Part shown: positions 43,598 to 51,387 of the stretch, one piece after another
How the letters are laid out: each line of letters begins with the position of its first letter
Numbering within the stretch: the stretch's first letter is position 1
Assembly (NCBI RefSeq): GCF_003937945.1
Contig: NZ_RSEC01000058.1
Location: forward strand, 806,001-870,000
Direction: 5' to 3'
Origin: Amycolatopsis eburnea
Lineage (GTDB): Bacteria; Actinomycetota; Actinomycetes; Mycobacteriales; Pseudonocardiaceae
Length of the DNA stretch: 64,000 nucleotides
Program-made: the position numbers and the translations under genes
The notes under the pieces: model-generated
Told to the model about the DNA's origin: nothing
Seen by the model: only the letters and a program-made list of their open reading frames with translations
Databases searched by the model: none

Positions 43598-43928
43598 GGC
43601 GGGGGAATCCACGCCGAGCATGACAAGAAGCTTTGCGGAAAGACGTGCGCGCGTGCGGGTTTTACCGGGGCGCGGGTAAAGTGTATCGACATTCCGGCGG
43701 TATCCGAGTAATTCTCGACGGCATGGTCGCAATGACGCACCGGACGCGCTGATGTCCTGCCGCGCGAGTATTCATTTCGGTCCGCCGCTGCCGCGGGCCC
43801 GGCCTGGGCGCCGCCCCTGGCGGCGGGTGCTGCCGATGCCGGTGCGCGCGCTGGACCGGGTGCTCAGTGGCCCCGCCCATACCCGTGGCGGCACGCCCGC
43901 GGGGACGCGGCGTTGAGCTGGTGCCCCG

Positions 43929-44040
43929 AGCGCCCCAATGTGGCCTTCGGTGCTCCATCCATGCCCCCGCCACCACCCTCAACGGAGGCGCTGCGCGCCG
44001 CAGTGCTGATTCAACGCAACCAAGGCCGCCTTGGGGCGCT
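43929..44040. repeat. family B intergenic repeat (long form)
   Basis: Outer arms AGCGCCCCAATGTGGCCTT and AAGGCCGCCTTGGGGCGCT pair with two mismatches. The 77-base core 43946-44022 differs at one base from the core at 22167-22243. It lies 3' of PucR 3, between it and the hydrolase promoter; 44041-44201 shows no recognised feature. Confidence 0.85.
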
Positions 44041-44201
44041 TGCTGGGCGGCCGCGGGGGCTGGGCTGGGGTTGCGGCCATGTCCGGGGCCGGCCACCTCC
44101 GCAGGCGGGCTGCTGGCTCGGCAGTGCGCTCGGGCAGCTGGTGCGAGCGGCGGGCGCGGCGGGTGCCGGTCAAATCCCCATCGCCGCTGCGAGGCGCGGG
44201 C

Positions 44202-45404
44202 TCAGCGCTCCGACGGGCGGTGTGCCCGCATCAGCCGTTGCGCTCGCAGGGCCAGCTGCATCCCCAGCCGGTCGTCCGCGTCCTTCAACCGGTCGCCGAA
44301 CAGCTCCTCCAGCTGGCGCAAGCGGTTGCGGACCGTCTGCGGGTGCACCCCCAGGCGCTGGGCGATCTCGGGCGCTCCGCCGCGGGTCTCCAGCCAGGCC
44401 AGGAGCGTCTCGCCGAGCCGGTCGCGCTGCTTTTCGCTCAGGGAGGCGAACGGGTCGAGGCTCTGGCGGGCCAGCTCCGCGGCCAGGAAGTCCTCGGCCA
44501 GCAGCCAGAGCGTGGCCAGGTGGTCGCGGCACCAGATGATCGGGCCGGGGATGTCCGGGCCGGACAGGGACAGCGCGCGGCGGGCCGTGCGCAGGGCGGC
44601 CGGGGCGTCGGCCAGCGGGACCGTCGGGGAGACCGCCGCGCGCCAGCCGTCGAGCTTGGCCTCCAGGGGCCTCAGCTCGGTGTCCGGGTCGCGGGTCAGC
44701 AGGTGCGGCTCGGGGCCGTCGAGGTCGGCCAGGACGCCGTCGCCGAGCAGGTCGGCCGGGAAGTCGGCCGCGTCCGGGCCGCGCTCGAGGGCGACCATCG
44801 CCGCGGTCTCCGGCAGGGGCCAGCCCGCGCCGCCTGCCAGCTCCGCGATGCTGCTCGGGGCGCCTTCCGGGCCCTGGACGATCAGCTCCAGCAGGCGCCG
44901 CCGCCGGACCGGGACGGCGCCCTCGGCCTTGGCCTGCGCGTCCTGGTAGCCCTCGATCGCGGTGGCGCACAGCTCGTCGACGTAGGCGAAGATGGCCTCC
45001 GCCGCGACCGAAATCACGGCCGGGTCGACACCCGCCGCGACGACGCCGGGGTGCATCGCCCGCCAGGCCACCCGCGCCCCGATCGTGGCGCTGTCCTGCA
45101 GCGCGTCGAGGTTGCGGCCTTCGGTGAACTCGATCCGGCCGCGGCCGCGGTAGAACTCGACCCAGTGCTCGTGGGACAGCTCCGGTTCGCCCATCGAGTC
45201 GACGCAGTGCTGCACCGCGTACTCGACGCTCTTGACCAGCACCTTCCCGAAGACGCCCTTGAGCGGCTGGCCGTAGGCCGGGACCGTGCGCTGGACCTCC
45301 TGGATCATCGACGCCGCGGCGTGCTTGACGTGCGGGCGCAGGCCCGCGCCGAGCGCGCGTGGCAGCGAGGCCAGCAGGCGGAAGCTGCGGTACTCGACCA
45401 CCAA
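44202..45404 (-). CDS. PucR-family regulator 3
   Basis: 400 residues, GTG start. Same layout as the two upstream paralogues: helical N-domain (LASLPRALGAGLRPHVK; RNLDALQDSATIGARVAWRA), GGDEF-like middle, HTH RLGVHPQTVRNRLRQLEELF. Divergent from PucR 4 across a 190-bp region, which suggests mutual or shared regulation. The region before its start contains a TACGCT hexamer on the minus strand but no clear minus-35. Confidence 0.9.
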   Translation of the reverse strand: MVVEYRSFRLLASLPRALGAGLRPHVKHAAASMIQEVQRTVPAYGQPLKGVFGKVLVKSVEYAVQHCVDSMGEPELSHEHWVEFYRGRGRIEFTEGRNLDALQDSATIGARVAWRAMHPGVVAAGVDPAVISVAAEAIFAYVDELCATAIEGYQDAQAKAEGAVPVRRRRLLELIVQGPEGAPSSIAELAGGAGWPLPETAAMVALERGPDAADFPADLLGDGVLADLDGPEPHLLTRDPDTELRPLEAKLDGWRAAVSPTVPLADAPAALRTARRALSLSGPDIPGPIIWCRDHLATLWLLAEDFLAAELARQSLDPFASLSEKQRDRLGETLLAWLETRGGAPEIAQRLGVHPQTVRNRLRQLEELFGDRLKDADDRLGMQLALRAQRLMRAHRPSER

Positions 45405-45503
45405 ATCCCCCTTCGAGTCCGGTGTGGGCTGAGCGTATCCGACCGGTGCGTGACGGATTAATCAACGACGGGTTCCCTGAAAGGGTGACGCGGACACGTC
45501 CTT

Positions 45504-45540
45504 TTGACACGGACGGGTGCGCGTTCTACGCTCCGTGTCA
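45504..45540 (+). promoter_or_regulatory. strong promoter with embedded operator for PucR 4
   Basis: Consensus TTGACA (45504-45509), 17-bp spacer, TACGCT (45527-45532). A perfect inverted repeat TGACACGGA (45505-45513) / TCCGTGTCA (45532-45540) overlaps both hexamers, so a bound dimer would block or reshape the promoter. Best candidate binding site for one of the PucR proteins. Confidence 0.65.
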
Positions 45541-45594
45541 GGTGGCGGGGGTTATTTCTGAGGCGCCAATTCCCAGTGGAGGACTGAATTCCCC

Positions 45595-46791
45595 ATGCGC
45601 GTTCCCGCTGCCTCGGACGGCTCGGTGTGGGCCCGGCTGCCGCACGAGCTCGGCGACGCCGTGCGCCCGCGGATCCCGGAGATCGCCCGCGCCTGCGTCG
45701 ACGCCATCGCCGCCGAAGTTCCGGAATATTCCGTGGGTTTCGGTTCCGGCCCGGCGCGCGCCGCCGCGATCGAGCAGGCGCGGCGCGGGATCGAGCGGGA
45801 CATCGACCGCGTCGGCACGCCCGCGATGTGGCAGGCCGACCGGCTCGCCGAGTTCCGCGGGCACGGGCGCGCGGCGTTCCACAATGGCCTGAGCCGCGAG
45901 TCCGTGCAGGCGGCCGTGCGCGTGTCGAGCCGGGTGACCTGGCGGTGGATCGCCGACATCGCACGGGAAGCCGGCCTGTCCGGCGACGTCCTCTACGGCG
46001 CGGCCGAGGGCATGTTCGCCGACGTCGAGACGTCGATGGCGGCGGTCGCGGAGGGGTACAGCGCGGCCGAAGCGGCGGTGTCCGGCACCGGCGAACGCCA
46101 CCGCCGCCTGCTGCGCGCCCTCCTCGGCGGCCGCACACCGGCCGAAGTGGACGGTCTGGTCGCCGCCTCCGCGCTCCCGGTGCCTTCGCGGGTGGCCGCG
46201 GTGGCGTTCCGGGCGCTGCCGGGCGCCCCGGAGTTCCCGCCCGGGCTGCTGCCCGAGCACGTCCCGGCCGACCCGTCGGGCGACCCGCCCGCCGCGCTGA
46301 CCCCGGCCCCGGACACGGACCTGGCGGGCCTGACCGCGCTCCCGGCCGGCTGGACGGCGGCGGTCGGCCCGCTGGTCCCGCTCGCGTCGGCCCCCGAGTC
46401 GTTCCGGGTGGCCCGCCGCGCGGTCGACCTGGCCGCGCGCGGGCTGCTGGACGCGCCGGGCCCGGTGGTCTGGTGCCGCGACCACGTGACGACGCTGCTC
46501 CTGCTGGCGGACGAGTTCCTGGTCGCGCAGCTCGCGGAGACGACGCTGGAGCCGCTGTCGGGCCTGTCCGGGCGGCGCCGGGAGCAGCTGGCGGAGACGT
46601 TGCTGGCGCTGGTCCAGACCCGGGGCAGCGCGCCCGAGCTGGGCCGGCTGCTCGACCTGCACCCGCAGACGATCCGCGCCCGGCTGAAGAAGCTGGGCGA
46701 GCTGTTCGGGGAGCGGCTGGACGACCCGGGCGAGCGGCTGCGGCTGGAGCTGGCGCTGCTGGCGGAGCGGGCGCTGCCGGACCGCGGCTGA
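45595..46791 (+). CDS. PucR-family regulator 4
   Basis: 398 residues, the most diverged of the four. Helical N-domain WARLPHELGDAVRPRIPEI and SRESVQAAVRVSSRVTWRWI; its middle domain is shorter in conserved motifs; HTH LLDLHPQTIRARLKKLGELF is intact. GTGGAGGAC lies upstream of the ATG. Transcribed away from the other three, from a strong promoter carrying a perfect operator-like dyad. Confidence 0.9.
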   Translation: MRVPAASDGSVWARLPHELGDAVRPRIPEIARACVDAIAAEVPEYSVGFGSGPARAAAIEQARRGIERDIDRVGTPAMWQADRLAEFRGHGRAAFHNGLSRESVQAAVRVSSRVTWRWIADIAREAGLSGDVLYGAAEGMFADVETSMAAVAEGYSAAEAAVSGTGERHRRLLRALLGGRTPAEVDGLVAASALPVPSRVAAVAFRALPGAPEFPPGLLPEHVPADPSGDPPAALTPAPDTDLAGLTALPAGWTAAVGPLVPLASAPESFRVARRAVDLAARGLLDAPGPVVWCRDHVTTLLLLADEFLVAQLAETTLEPLSGLSGRRREQLAETLLALVQTRGSAPELGRLLDLHPQTIRARLKKLGELFGERLDDPGERLRLELALLAERALPDRG

Positions 46792-46821
46792 CCTGGCCGT
46801 GCGGTCTGCCCGGGCCGCGGG

Positions 46822-46880
46822 GATGTCATGAAAGGGTCGTTCATGGCGTCTGGCGAGGTGAACGACCCTTTCATGACATC
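46822..46880. repeat. family A repeat, 22-bp perfect hairpin
   Basis: Arms 46822-46843 and 46859-46880 are exact inverted complements (22 bp; each contains TCATGAAAGGGTCGTTCA or its complement) around a 15-base loop. The element overlaps the end of the GtrA gene: its stop codon (46871-46873) lies in the right arm. Located between convergent genes, so it is a likely bidirectional terminator despite lacking a T-run. Confidence 0.9.
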
Positions 46881-47386
46881 GCGGACCGCCCGACCGGGCC
46901 GGGAAGCCGCTCTACGGCAAGCTCGGGTTCACCACCTCGGGGGACGCCGGCTGGGGGCGTTGACCGCGGGAACACCCACCGCCGGTAGCCGTACCAGCGG
47001 AACGCCGTCCCGGCCAGCGTGCCCAGCACCATCCCCGCCACGAAGTCCGCGACCTCCTGCGCCACGAACCCCACGTGCGGGACGGCCAGCAGCAGCACGT
47101 ACCGCGACACCAGCGGCGGCACCAGGTTCACGGCCACCGCACCCGCGTTGACCACGAAGAACAGCGTCGCCTCGCGCAGCCGGTGGTGCCCGCCGCGGCC
47201 CGCGAACGACCAGCGCCGGGACAGCAGGTACGCGAACGCCGTCGAGGCGATGGTGGCGATCGCGAGCGCCGTCACGGGCTTGTCCCGGAACACGGTGAGC
47301 TTCAGGCTGTAGTCGCCCAGTAGGGTGACTCCGTACGCGGCCGAGCCGACGACGGCGAAGCGGAGCAGCTCTCGCGGCTCGGGCAT
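46871..47386 (-). CDS. GtrA-like membrane protein
   Basis: 171 residues. Four membrane helices, with the GtrA features LLRFAVVGSAAYGVTLLGDY at the start and FAYLLSRRWSF in the middle; the GYRRWVF motif closes the domain. GtrA-like proteins flip or channel lipid-linked sugars for cell-surface glycosylation. The last residues derive from the family A repeat. GGAGG lies upstream of the ATG, and only 39 bp separate it from a divergent gene. Confidence 0.9.
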   Translation of the reverse strand: MPEPRELLRFAVVGSAAYGVTLLGDYSLKLTVFRDKPVTALAIATIASTAFAYLLSRRWSFAGRGGHHRLREATLFFVVNAGAVAVNLVPPLVSRYVLLLAVPHVGFVAQEVADFVAGMVLGTLAGTAFRWYGYRRWVFPRSTPPAGVPRGGEPELAVERLPGPVGRSAMS

Positions 47387-47425
47387 GGTTCCTCCAGGTG
47401 ACGCCGACAGGGTGGAGGTCTTTCG

Positions 47426-48025
47426 ATGGCACGCAAGGGCGAGGGGAGCGAGCTGCCCTCGGTCGCCGAACTGGTGAACCTCTCGCAGACGAAACCGCTG
47501 ATGATCCGCGGTGAACTCGACGCGAAGCTCGCCGAGGAACCCGAACCCGCGCCCGAACCCCAGCCCGATCCGCTCGCCATCCTCGACGCCGAACTCGCGG
47601 CGCCGGAGCCCGAGGACGAACGCCCGCGGGACACGCCGCCCGCCGACACCTCGCGCCGGACGAAGCCGTTCATCCTCGCCGCGGGCGGGGTGGTCGCGCT
47701 CGGGCTGGCCGCCGTCGTGCTGCTCCAGCCGCACCAGGTCGGCGGGACGGCCGTGCCGCCGCCCGGTGCGTCCGCCTCCGTTCCGCCGCCGGCCTCCAGC
47801 GAGGCGGTGGAGACGCTGAGCGCGTCCGCGGCGCCGCCGCCGCTCACCGCCGAGGTGCGCGACTCCCCGGCCAAGAAGCCGAGCGCGCCGGCCGGCGCGG
47901 GCCGCAAGCCCGCGGGTCCCGCGACGGCGGCGCCGCCACCGGACCCGCAGGACCAGTGGCGCGAGTACGTCAGCTCGGTGATCAGCTCCTGGCAGCAGCG
48001 CCCCCACGGCGGGCGCGACCGCTGA
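47426..48025 (+). CDS. proline-rich single-pass membrane protein
   Basis: 199 residues; GGAGG precedes the ATG. Acidic, Pro/Glu-rich cytoplasmic part (1-75), one membrane helix (PFILAAGGVVALGLAAVVLL, about 80-100), then a Pro/Ala/Ser-rich extracytoplasmic tail ending DQWREYVSSVISSWQQRP. No family recognised. Divergent from GtrA and end-to-end with the lipase gene: the two stops abut in the palindrome TGATCA. Confidence 0.75.
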   Translation: MARKGEGSELPSVAELVNLSQTKPLMIRGELDAKLAEEPEPAPEPQPDPLAILDAELAAPEPEDERPRDTPPADTSRRTKPFILAAGGVVALGLAAVVLLQPHQVGGTAVPPPGASASVPPPASSEAVETLSASAAPPPLTAEVRDSPAKKPSAPAGAGRKPAGPATAAPPPDPQDQWREYVSSVISSWQQRPHGGRDR

Positions 48026-49210
48026 TCAGCAGTTCGAGCTCGCCGGTTTGCCCTCGATCCGGTCCTTGACGAAGGCCAGGACGTCGGCGTTGCCGGTGTA
48101 GACCAGCGTGATGTGGTCGGTGTCGTAGGTCTTCCACGTCTCCGCCACGCCGGCCGCGCAGTACGCCTGGTGCAGCGCGTCGGCCTGCGCGAACTGCACC
48201 AGCTGGTCGCCGGTGGCGTGGTACTGGAACACCGGCACCTTCGGCGGGGTGCCGCCGAGCTTGTTCTCGTTCAGCCGGGCCACCCACGCGGGCTTGATGT
48301 AGCCCGGGCCGGTCGTGTAGTCCGCGATCTTCTGGTTCGCGTACGTCGTGAGCAGCTCGAACGTGCACGCGCTCTGCTTCATCTCGGCGAGCTTCGCGCG
48401 GCCGTTGTCGCTGAGGAACGAGTCGAGCTGGAGTTCGGGGTAGGCCTGGTCGAGCCCCACCAGCGCGTAGGCGAACACGCCGAACCCGAACTTCCCGTCC
48501 AGCTGCAGCGTCACCTGGACCAGGTCCGAAGGCACGCCGCCGGCCGCGATCCCGACGAGGTTCAGCTCGGGCGCGTACGTCGGCTGCAGCTCCCCGGCCC
48601 ACGCCGCGGCCCCGCCGCCCTGGGAGTAGCCGCGGAAGACGACCTTCGACGTCGAAGACAGCCCGGCCGCGGTGAGCCGCTGGGCCGCGCGGACCCCGTC
48701 GATCACCGCCGGGCCTTCGGAGCGGCCCACGACGTAGGTCGTCTTCGGCGTGCTCTGGTAGCCCTCGTAGTCCGGGACGGTGACGGCGTACCCGGCGTCG
48801 AGCAGGTCGTCGAGCCCCGGCTGCTCGTAGAACGCGCCGATGTCGATCATCTTCGACGGCGTGCAGCCGAACGCCGGCCCGTGCGTGCCCGGGTCGAACG
48901 AGACGATCGGGGCGGTGGCGCGGTTCGCGGTCTTGGGCACCAGCACGGTGCCGGTGACCGCGTCGGGCTGCCCGAGCGCGTTCGTCGACAGGTACATCAC
49001 CTGCCACGCGTCGACCGACGCCTTGCGCGGGCCCGCGTTCGACGGGCGCCAGCGGAGCACGTCGCCCGGCTTGCCCGCGGGCAGCGGCGACGGCGGCGTG
49101 TAGAACGAGTCGTCGAAGGGACCGGCCGCCGGCGCCGCCGACGCCGCGGGTGCGAACACGCCGGCGAGCGCCAGCGCCAGGAAGACGGCGAGCACGCGGC
49201 GGGCGGTCAC
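48026..49210 (-). CDS. secreted lipase (LIP family)
   Basis: 394 residues from a GTG that overlaps the upstream stop (GTGA). A signal peptide (VLAVFLALALAGVFAPAASA) is followed by a secretory lipase domain: PDYEGYQSTP, nucleophile GYSQGG (Ser196), then acid/His in HATGDQLV and DTDHITLVY. Cysteine pairs (GCTPSK, SACTF, YCAAG) fit an exported enzyme. Probably hydrolyses acylglycerols or other esters outside the cell and could feed lipids to the Mce importer (inference). Confidence 0.92.
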   Translation of the reverse strand: MTARRVLAVFLALALAGVFAPAASAAPAAGPFDDSFYTPPSPLPAGKPGDVLRWRPSNAGPRKASVDAWQVMYLSTNALGQPDAVTGTVLVPKTANRATAPIVSFDPGTHGPAFGCTPSKMIDIGAFYEQPGLDDLLDAGYAVTVPDYEGYQSTPKTTYVVGRSEGPAVIDGVRAAQRLTAAGLSSTSKVVFRGYSQGGGAAAWAGELQPTYAPELNLVGIAAGGVPSDLVQVTLQLDGKFGFGVFAYALVGLDQAYPELQLDSFLSDNGRAKLAEMKQSACTFELLTTYANQKIADYTTGPGYIKPAWVARLNENKLGGTPPKVPVFQYHATGDQLVQFAQADALHQAYCAAGVAETWKTYDTDHITLVYTGNADVLAFVKDRIEGKPASSNC

Positions 49211-49770
49211 GCGCCGCTCCCGTAGACGCGCTTGCAGGTCGCGGACTCGCTGAAGGCCAGGTCCAGCTCGGGGTTCGCCTTGAGGTCCTTGATCGGGCCC
49301 TCCGGGTCGGCGAGCTGGCCCATGGTGGCGTCGGCTTCGGCGATGACCTTCCGCAGGCTGGCGTCGTCGGTGACCTTCGCCTGCTCCATCTTGGTCTTCG
49401 TCTCGCCGACCTTGGCCTTGGTCTCGGTGAGGTTGCCGGTGGCCTTGTCCACTGCGGACTGTCCATCCGGGACCGGCGGGACGCCCGCCCCGCGGATGCC
49501 GCCCGCCATGTCGTCGAGGGCGGAGCCGAGCCGGGCCAGGAAGCCGACCATCGCGTCGCGGGTCTTCACCGGGTCGGCGTTGTCGACGGCGGGCGGCTGG
49601 GCCAGCTTCGCCGAGCCCGCGGCGACGCCGGTGCACACCTTGTCGACCCAGGCGAGGGCCGCCGGGTCGGCGTGGCGGCCGGGGTCGGCGGGGGCGTCGG
49701 AGCCACAGGCAGCGCACGACAGAAGTGCGGTCGCCGCCAATGCGAGCACCGCGCTGTGCATTCTTTTCAT
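49207..49770 (-). CDS. small lipoprotein of unknown function
   Basis: 187 residues from ATG 49770. The N-terminus RMHSAVLALAATALLSCAACGSD has two possible lipoboxes (LLSC or CAAC). The mature part is mostly helical with a KVGETKTKMEQAK segment and a C-terminal Cys. No family identified. Cotranscribed with and overlapping the lipase gene, so possibly a lipase-associated surface protein. Confidence 0.8.
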   Translation of the reverse strand: MKRMHSAVLALAATALLSCAACGSDAPADPGRHADPAALAWVDKVCTGVAAGSAKLAQPPAVDNADPVKTRDAMVGFLARLGSALDDMAGGIRGAGVPPVPDGQSAVDKATGNLTETKAKVGETKTKMEQAKVTDDASLRKVIAEADATMGQLADPEGPIKDLKANPELDLAFSESATCKRVYGSGA

Positions 49771-49856
49771 GGGTTTCGAAGCTACGCGGCGCGGTTGTGC
49801 GCGAGCAAGGAGAGAATGACCGGTTGGCACGTGCGTCAACATTCCGCGGCGGGGAG

Positions 49857-50019
49857 TTGTCACGCGCGTCAGCGGTTCGCCGACCGCGCTGTACTGGGGA
49901 AACCTTCCTCGGCCTGCTAGGAACCTGTGCCGCGTGACGTGCCGGTGTGACAATTTGCCGGTGTGGCGTGGCGTTTTCACCAAAAGCTCTTGATTGACGC
50001 CATCGGCACTCGTTAGCTT
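49857..50019 (+). promoter_or_regulatory. promoter and GTGACAA boxes before DUF6801 gene 2
   Basis: TTGTCAC (49857-49863) and GTGACAA (49947-49953) flank the region before TTGATT (49990-49995), an 18-bp spacer and TAGCTT (50014-50019). Minus-10 and spacing equal those of the promoter at 25918-25947. The remaining part of the 49771-50089 gap contains no gene that I can support. Confidence 0.5.
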
Positions 50020-50089
50020 ACGGTCGGTCGCGATTCTCGCTGAATGTGCGCGCCGTTTCGTATCACTGTTGATACACGGAAGGACCATC

Positions 50090-51322
50090 GTGAGTCACCC
50101 AAGAGGCAAGAAGAAGACGGCGGTCGCGGCCGCCGCGGCCACGGCGGCGGTGGGGCTGGTCGCCAGTGCGCTGGTGCTCGGGGCGCAGGCCAGTGCTGCC
50201 GACCCGATCTCGCTGACGCTGAACTACCACTGCACCTTCCCGCTGGTGGGTTCGCAGGGGCTGAAGGTGGTGATCAACACCGATCTGCCGACCACGGTGA
50301 ACACCGGGCAGCCGACCGGCGCCTTCGACATCAAGGCCGTGTCCACGATCAACGCGGACACCGTCAGCGGCCTCAGCCTGATCGGCGCCACGACGCTCGA
50401 GGGCACCGCGGCGGCGGCGGCGACCGTGGCCGCCCCGGGGCTGAACCTCCCGGTCAACGTCCCGATCACGCTGGACAAGACGAACATCCCGGCCTCGGGT
50501 GAGATGAACATCAACGCGGCGGGCAAGACGCCGTCGCTGACGTTCACCCAGCCCGGCCAGGCGAAGATCACCGTCGGTGACCTGAACCTCAAGGTCACCC
50601 CGCGCAAGGCCGACGGCTCGGTCACCGGCATCACGCCGGACGGCACCATCGACGCGCCCTGCACGCAGGACGCCGGCCAGAACAACACCCTGGCCACCAT
50701 CACCATCAACGGCGGCGGTGGCGGCACGACGACTCCGCCGCCGCCCACCTCGACCACCCCGCCGCCGCCCACCTCGACGACCCCGCCGCCCACTTCGACG
50801 ACCCCGCCGCCGGGCGGGGGCATCAAGTACTCCTTCGGCATCACCGGCCAGACCGCGCTGAAGTCCCTCGGCAGCACCGCGCCGATCAAGGGCTCGTTCG
50901 ACGCGGACGTCGACCTGGCGGCCAAGAAGTTCACCGGCAACCTGGTCCTGGAACCGACGCACACCGACTTCAAGCTGTTCGGCTTCCTGCAGGGCAGCTC
51001 GGACGTCAAGGTCGTGCAGAACGGCCCGCAGACCGGTGAGCTCGTCGGCACCGGCTTCAAGGCGCACATCAAGTTCGACACGTTCCTCACCACGGTCAAC
51101 CTGTTCGGCATCCCGATCAGCACCGACCCGAAGTGCGGCACGACGACCCCGTCGACCAGCGAGATGACCACCGGCGCCGACTTCGACCTGCTCAAGGGCG
51201 GGAAGCTGTCGGGCACCTACTCGCTGTCCGCGCTGCAGAACTGCGGCTCGTTCAACGACATCATCAGCGCGTTCGCCAAGAGCGACGGCAACTCGCTGGA
51301 CCTGGTGCTCGCCAAGAAGTAG
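50090..51322 (+). CDS. secreted DUF6801-type protein 2
   Basis: 410 residues from GTG 50090 with GGAAGGA upstream. A lysine-rich start and signal helix (AAAAATAAVGLVASALVLGAQASA) lead to LTLNYHCTFPLVGSQ, the same opening as the protein at 24297. A short Pro/Thr linker (PPPPTSTTPPP) joins a second beta domain ending SDGNSLDLVLAKK. The linker is about one fifth the length of the paralogue's. Extracellular structural or adhesive role suspected; no enzyme motif. Confidence 0.87.
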   Translation: MSHPRGKKKTAVAAAAATAAVGLVASALVLGAQASAADPISLTLNYHCTFPLVGSQGLKVVINTDLPTTVNTGQPTGAFDIKAVSTINADTVSGLSLIGATTLEGTAAAAATVAAPGLNLPVNVPITLDKTNIPASGEMNINAAGKTPSLTFTQPGQAKITVGDLNLKVTPRKADGSVTGITPDGTIDAPCTQDAGQNNTLATITINGGGGGTTTPPPPTSTTPPPPTSTTPPPTSTTPPPGGGIKYSFGITGQTALKSLGSTAPIKGSFDADVDLAAKKFTGNLVLEPTHTDFKLFGFLQGSSDVKVVQNGPQTGELVGTGFKAHIKFDTFLTTVNLFGIPISTDPKCGTTTPSTSEMTTGADFDLLKGGKLSGTYSLSALQNCGSFNDIISAFAKSDGNSLDLVLAKK

Positions 51323-51331
51323 CCCGATCTG

Positions 51332-51362
51332 CCGGCCCCCGTCGCGCCGCGGCGGGGGCCGG
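51332..51362 (+). terminator. GC hairpin between DUF6801 genes 2 and 3
   Basis: Perfect 10-bp arms CCGGCCCCCG (51332-51341) and CGGGGGCCGG (51353-51362) with an 11-base loop, no T-run. It lies between the gene 2 stop and the gene 3 ribosome binding site, so it may attenuate rather than stop transcription or may stabilise the upstream mRNA. Confidence 0.55.
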
Positions 51363-51387
51363 TGCCATGCCCCCGAAGGGAAATCCC

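Noticed and set aside
43700..44096. Possible small genes between the hydrolase and PucR 3
   Set aside because: Candidate frames are Arg/Pro-rich, lack ribosome binding sites and overlap the family B repeat.
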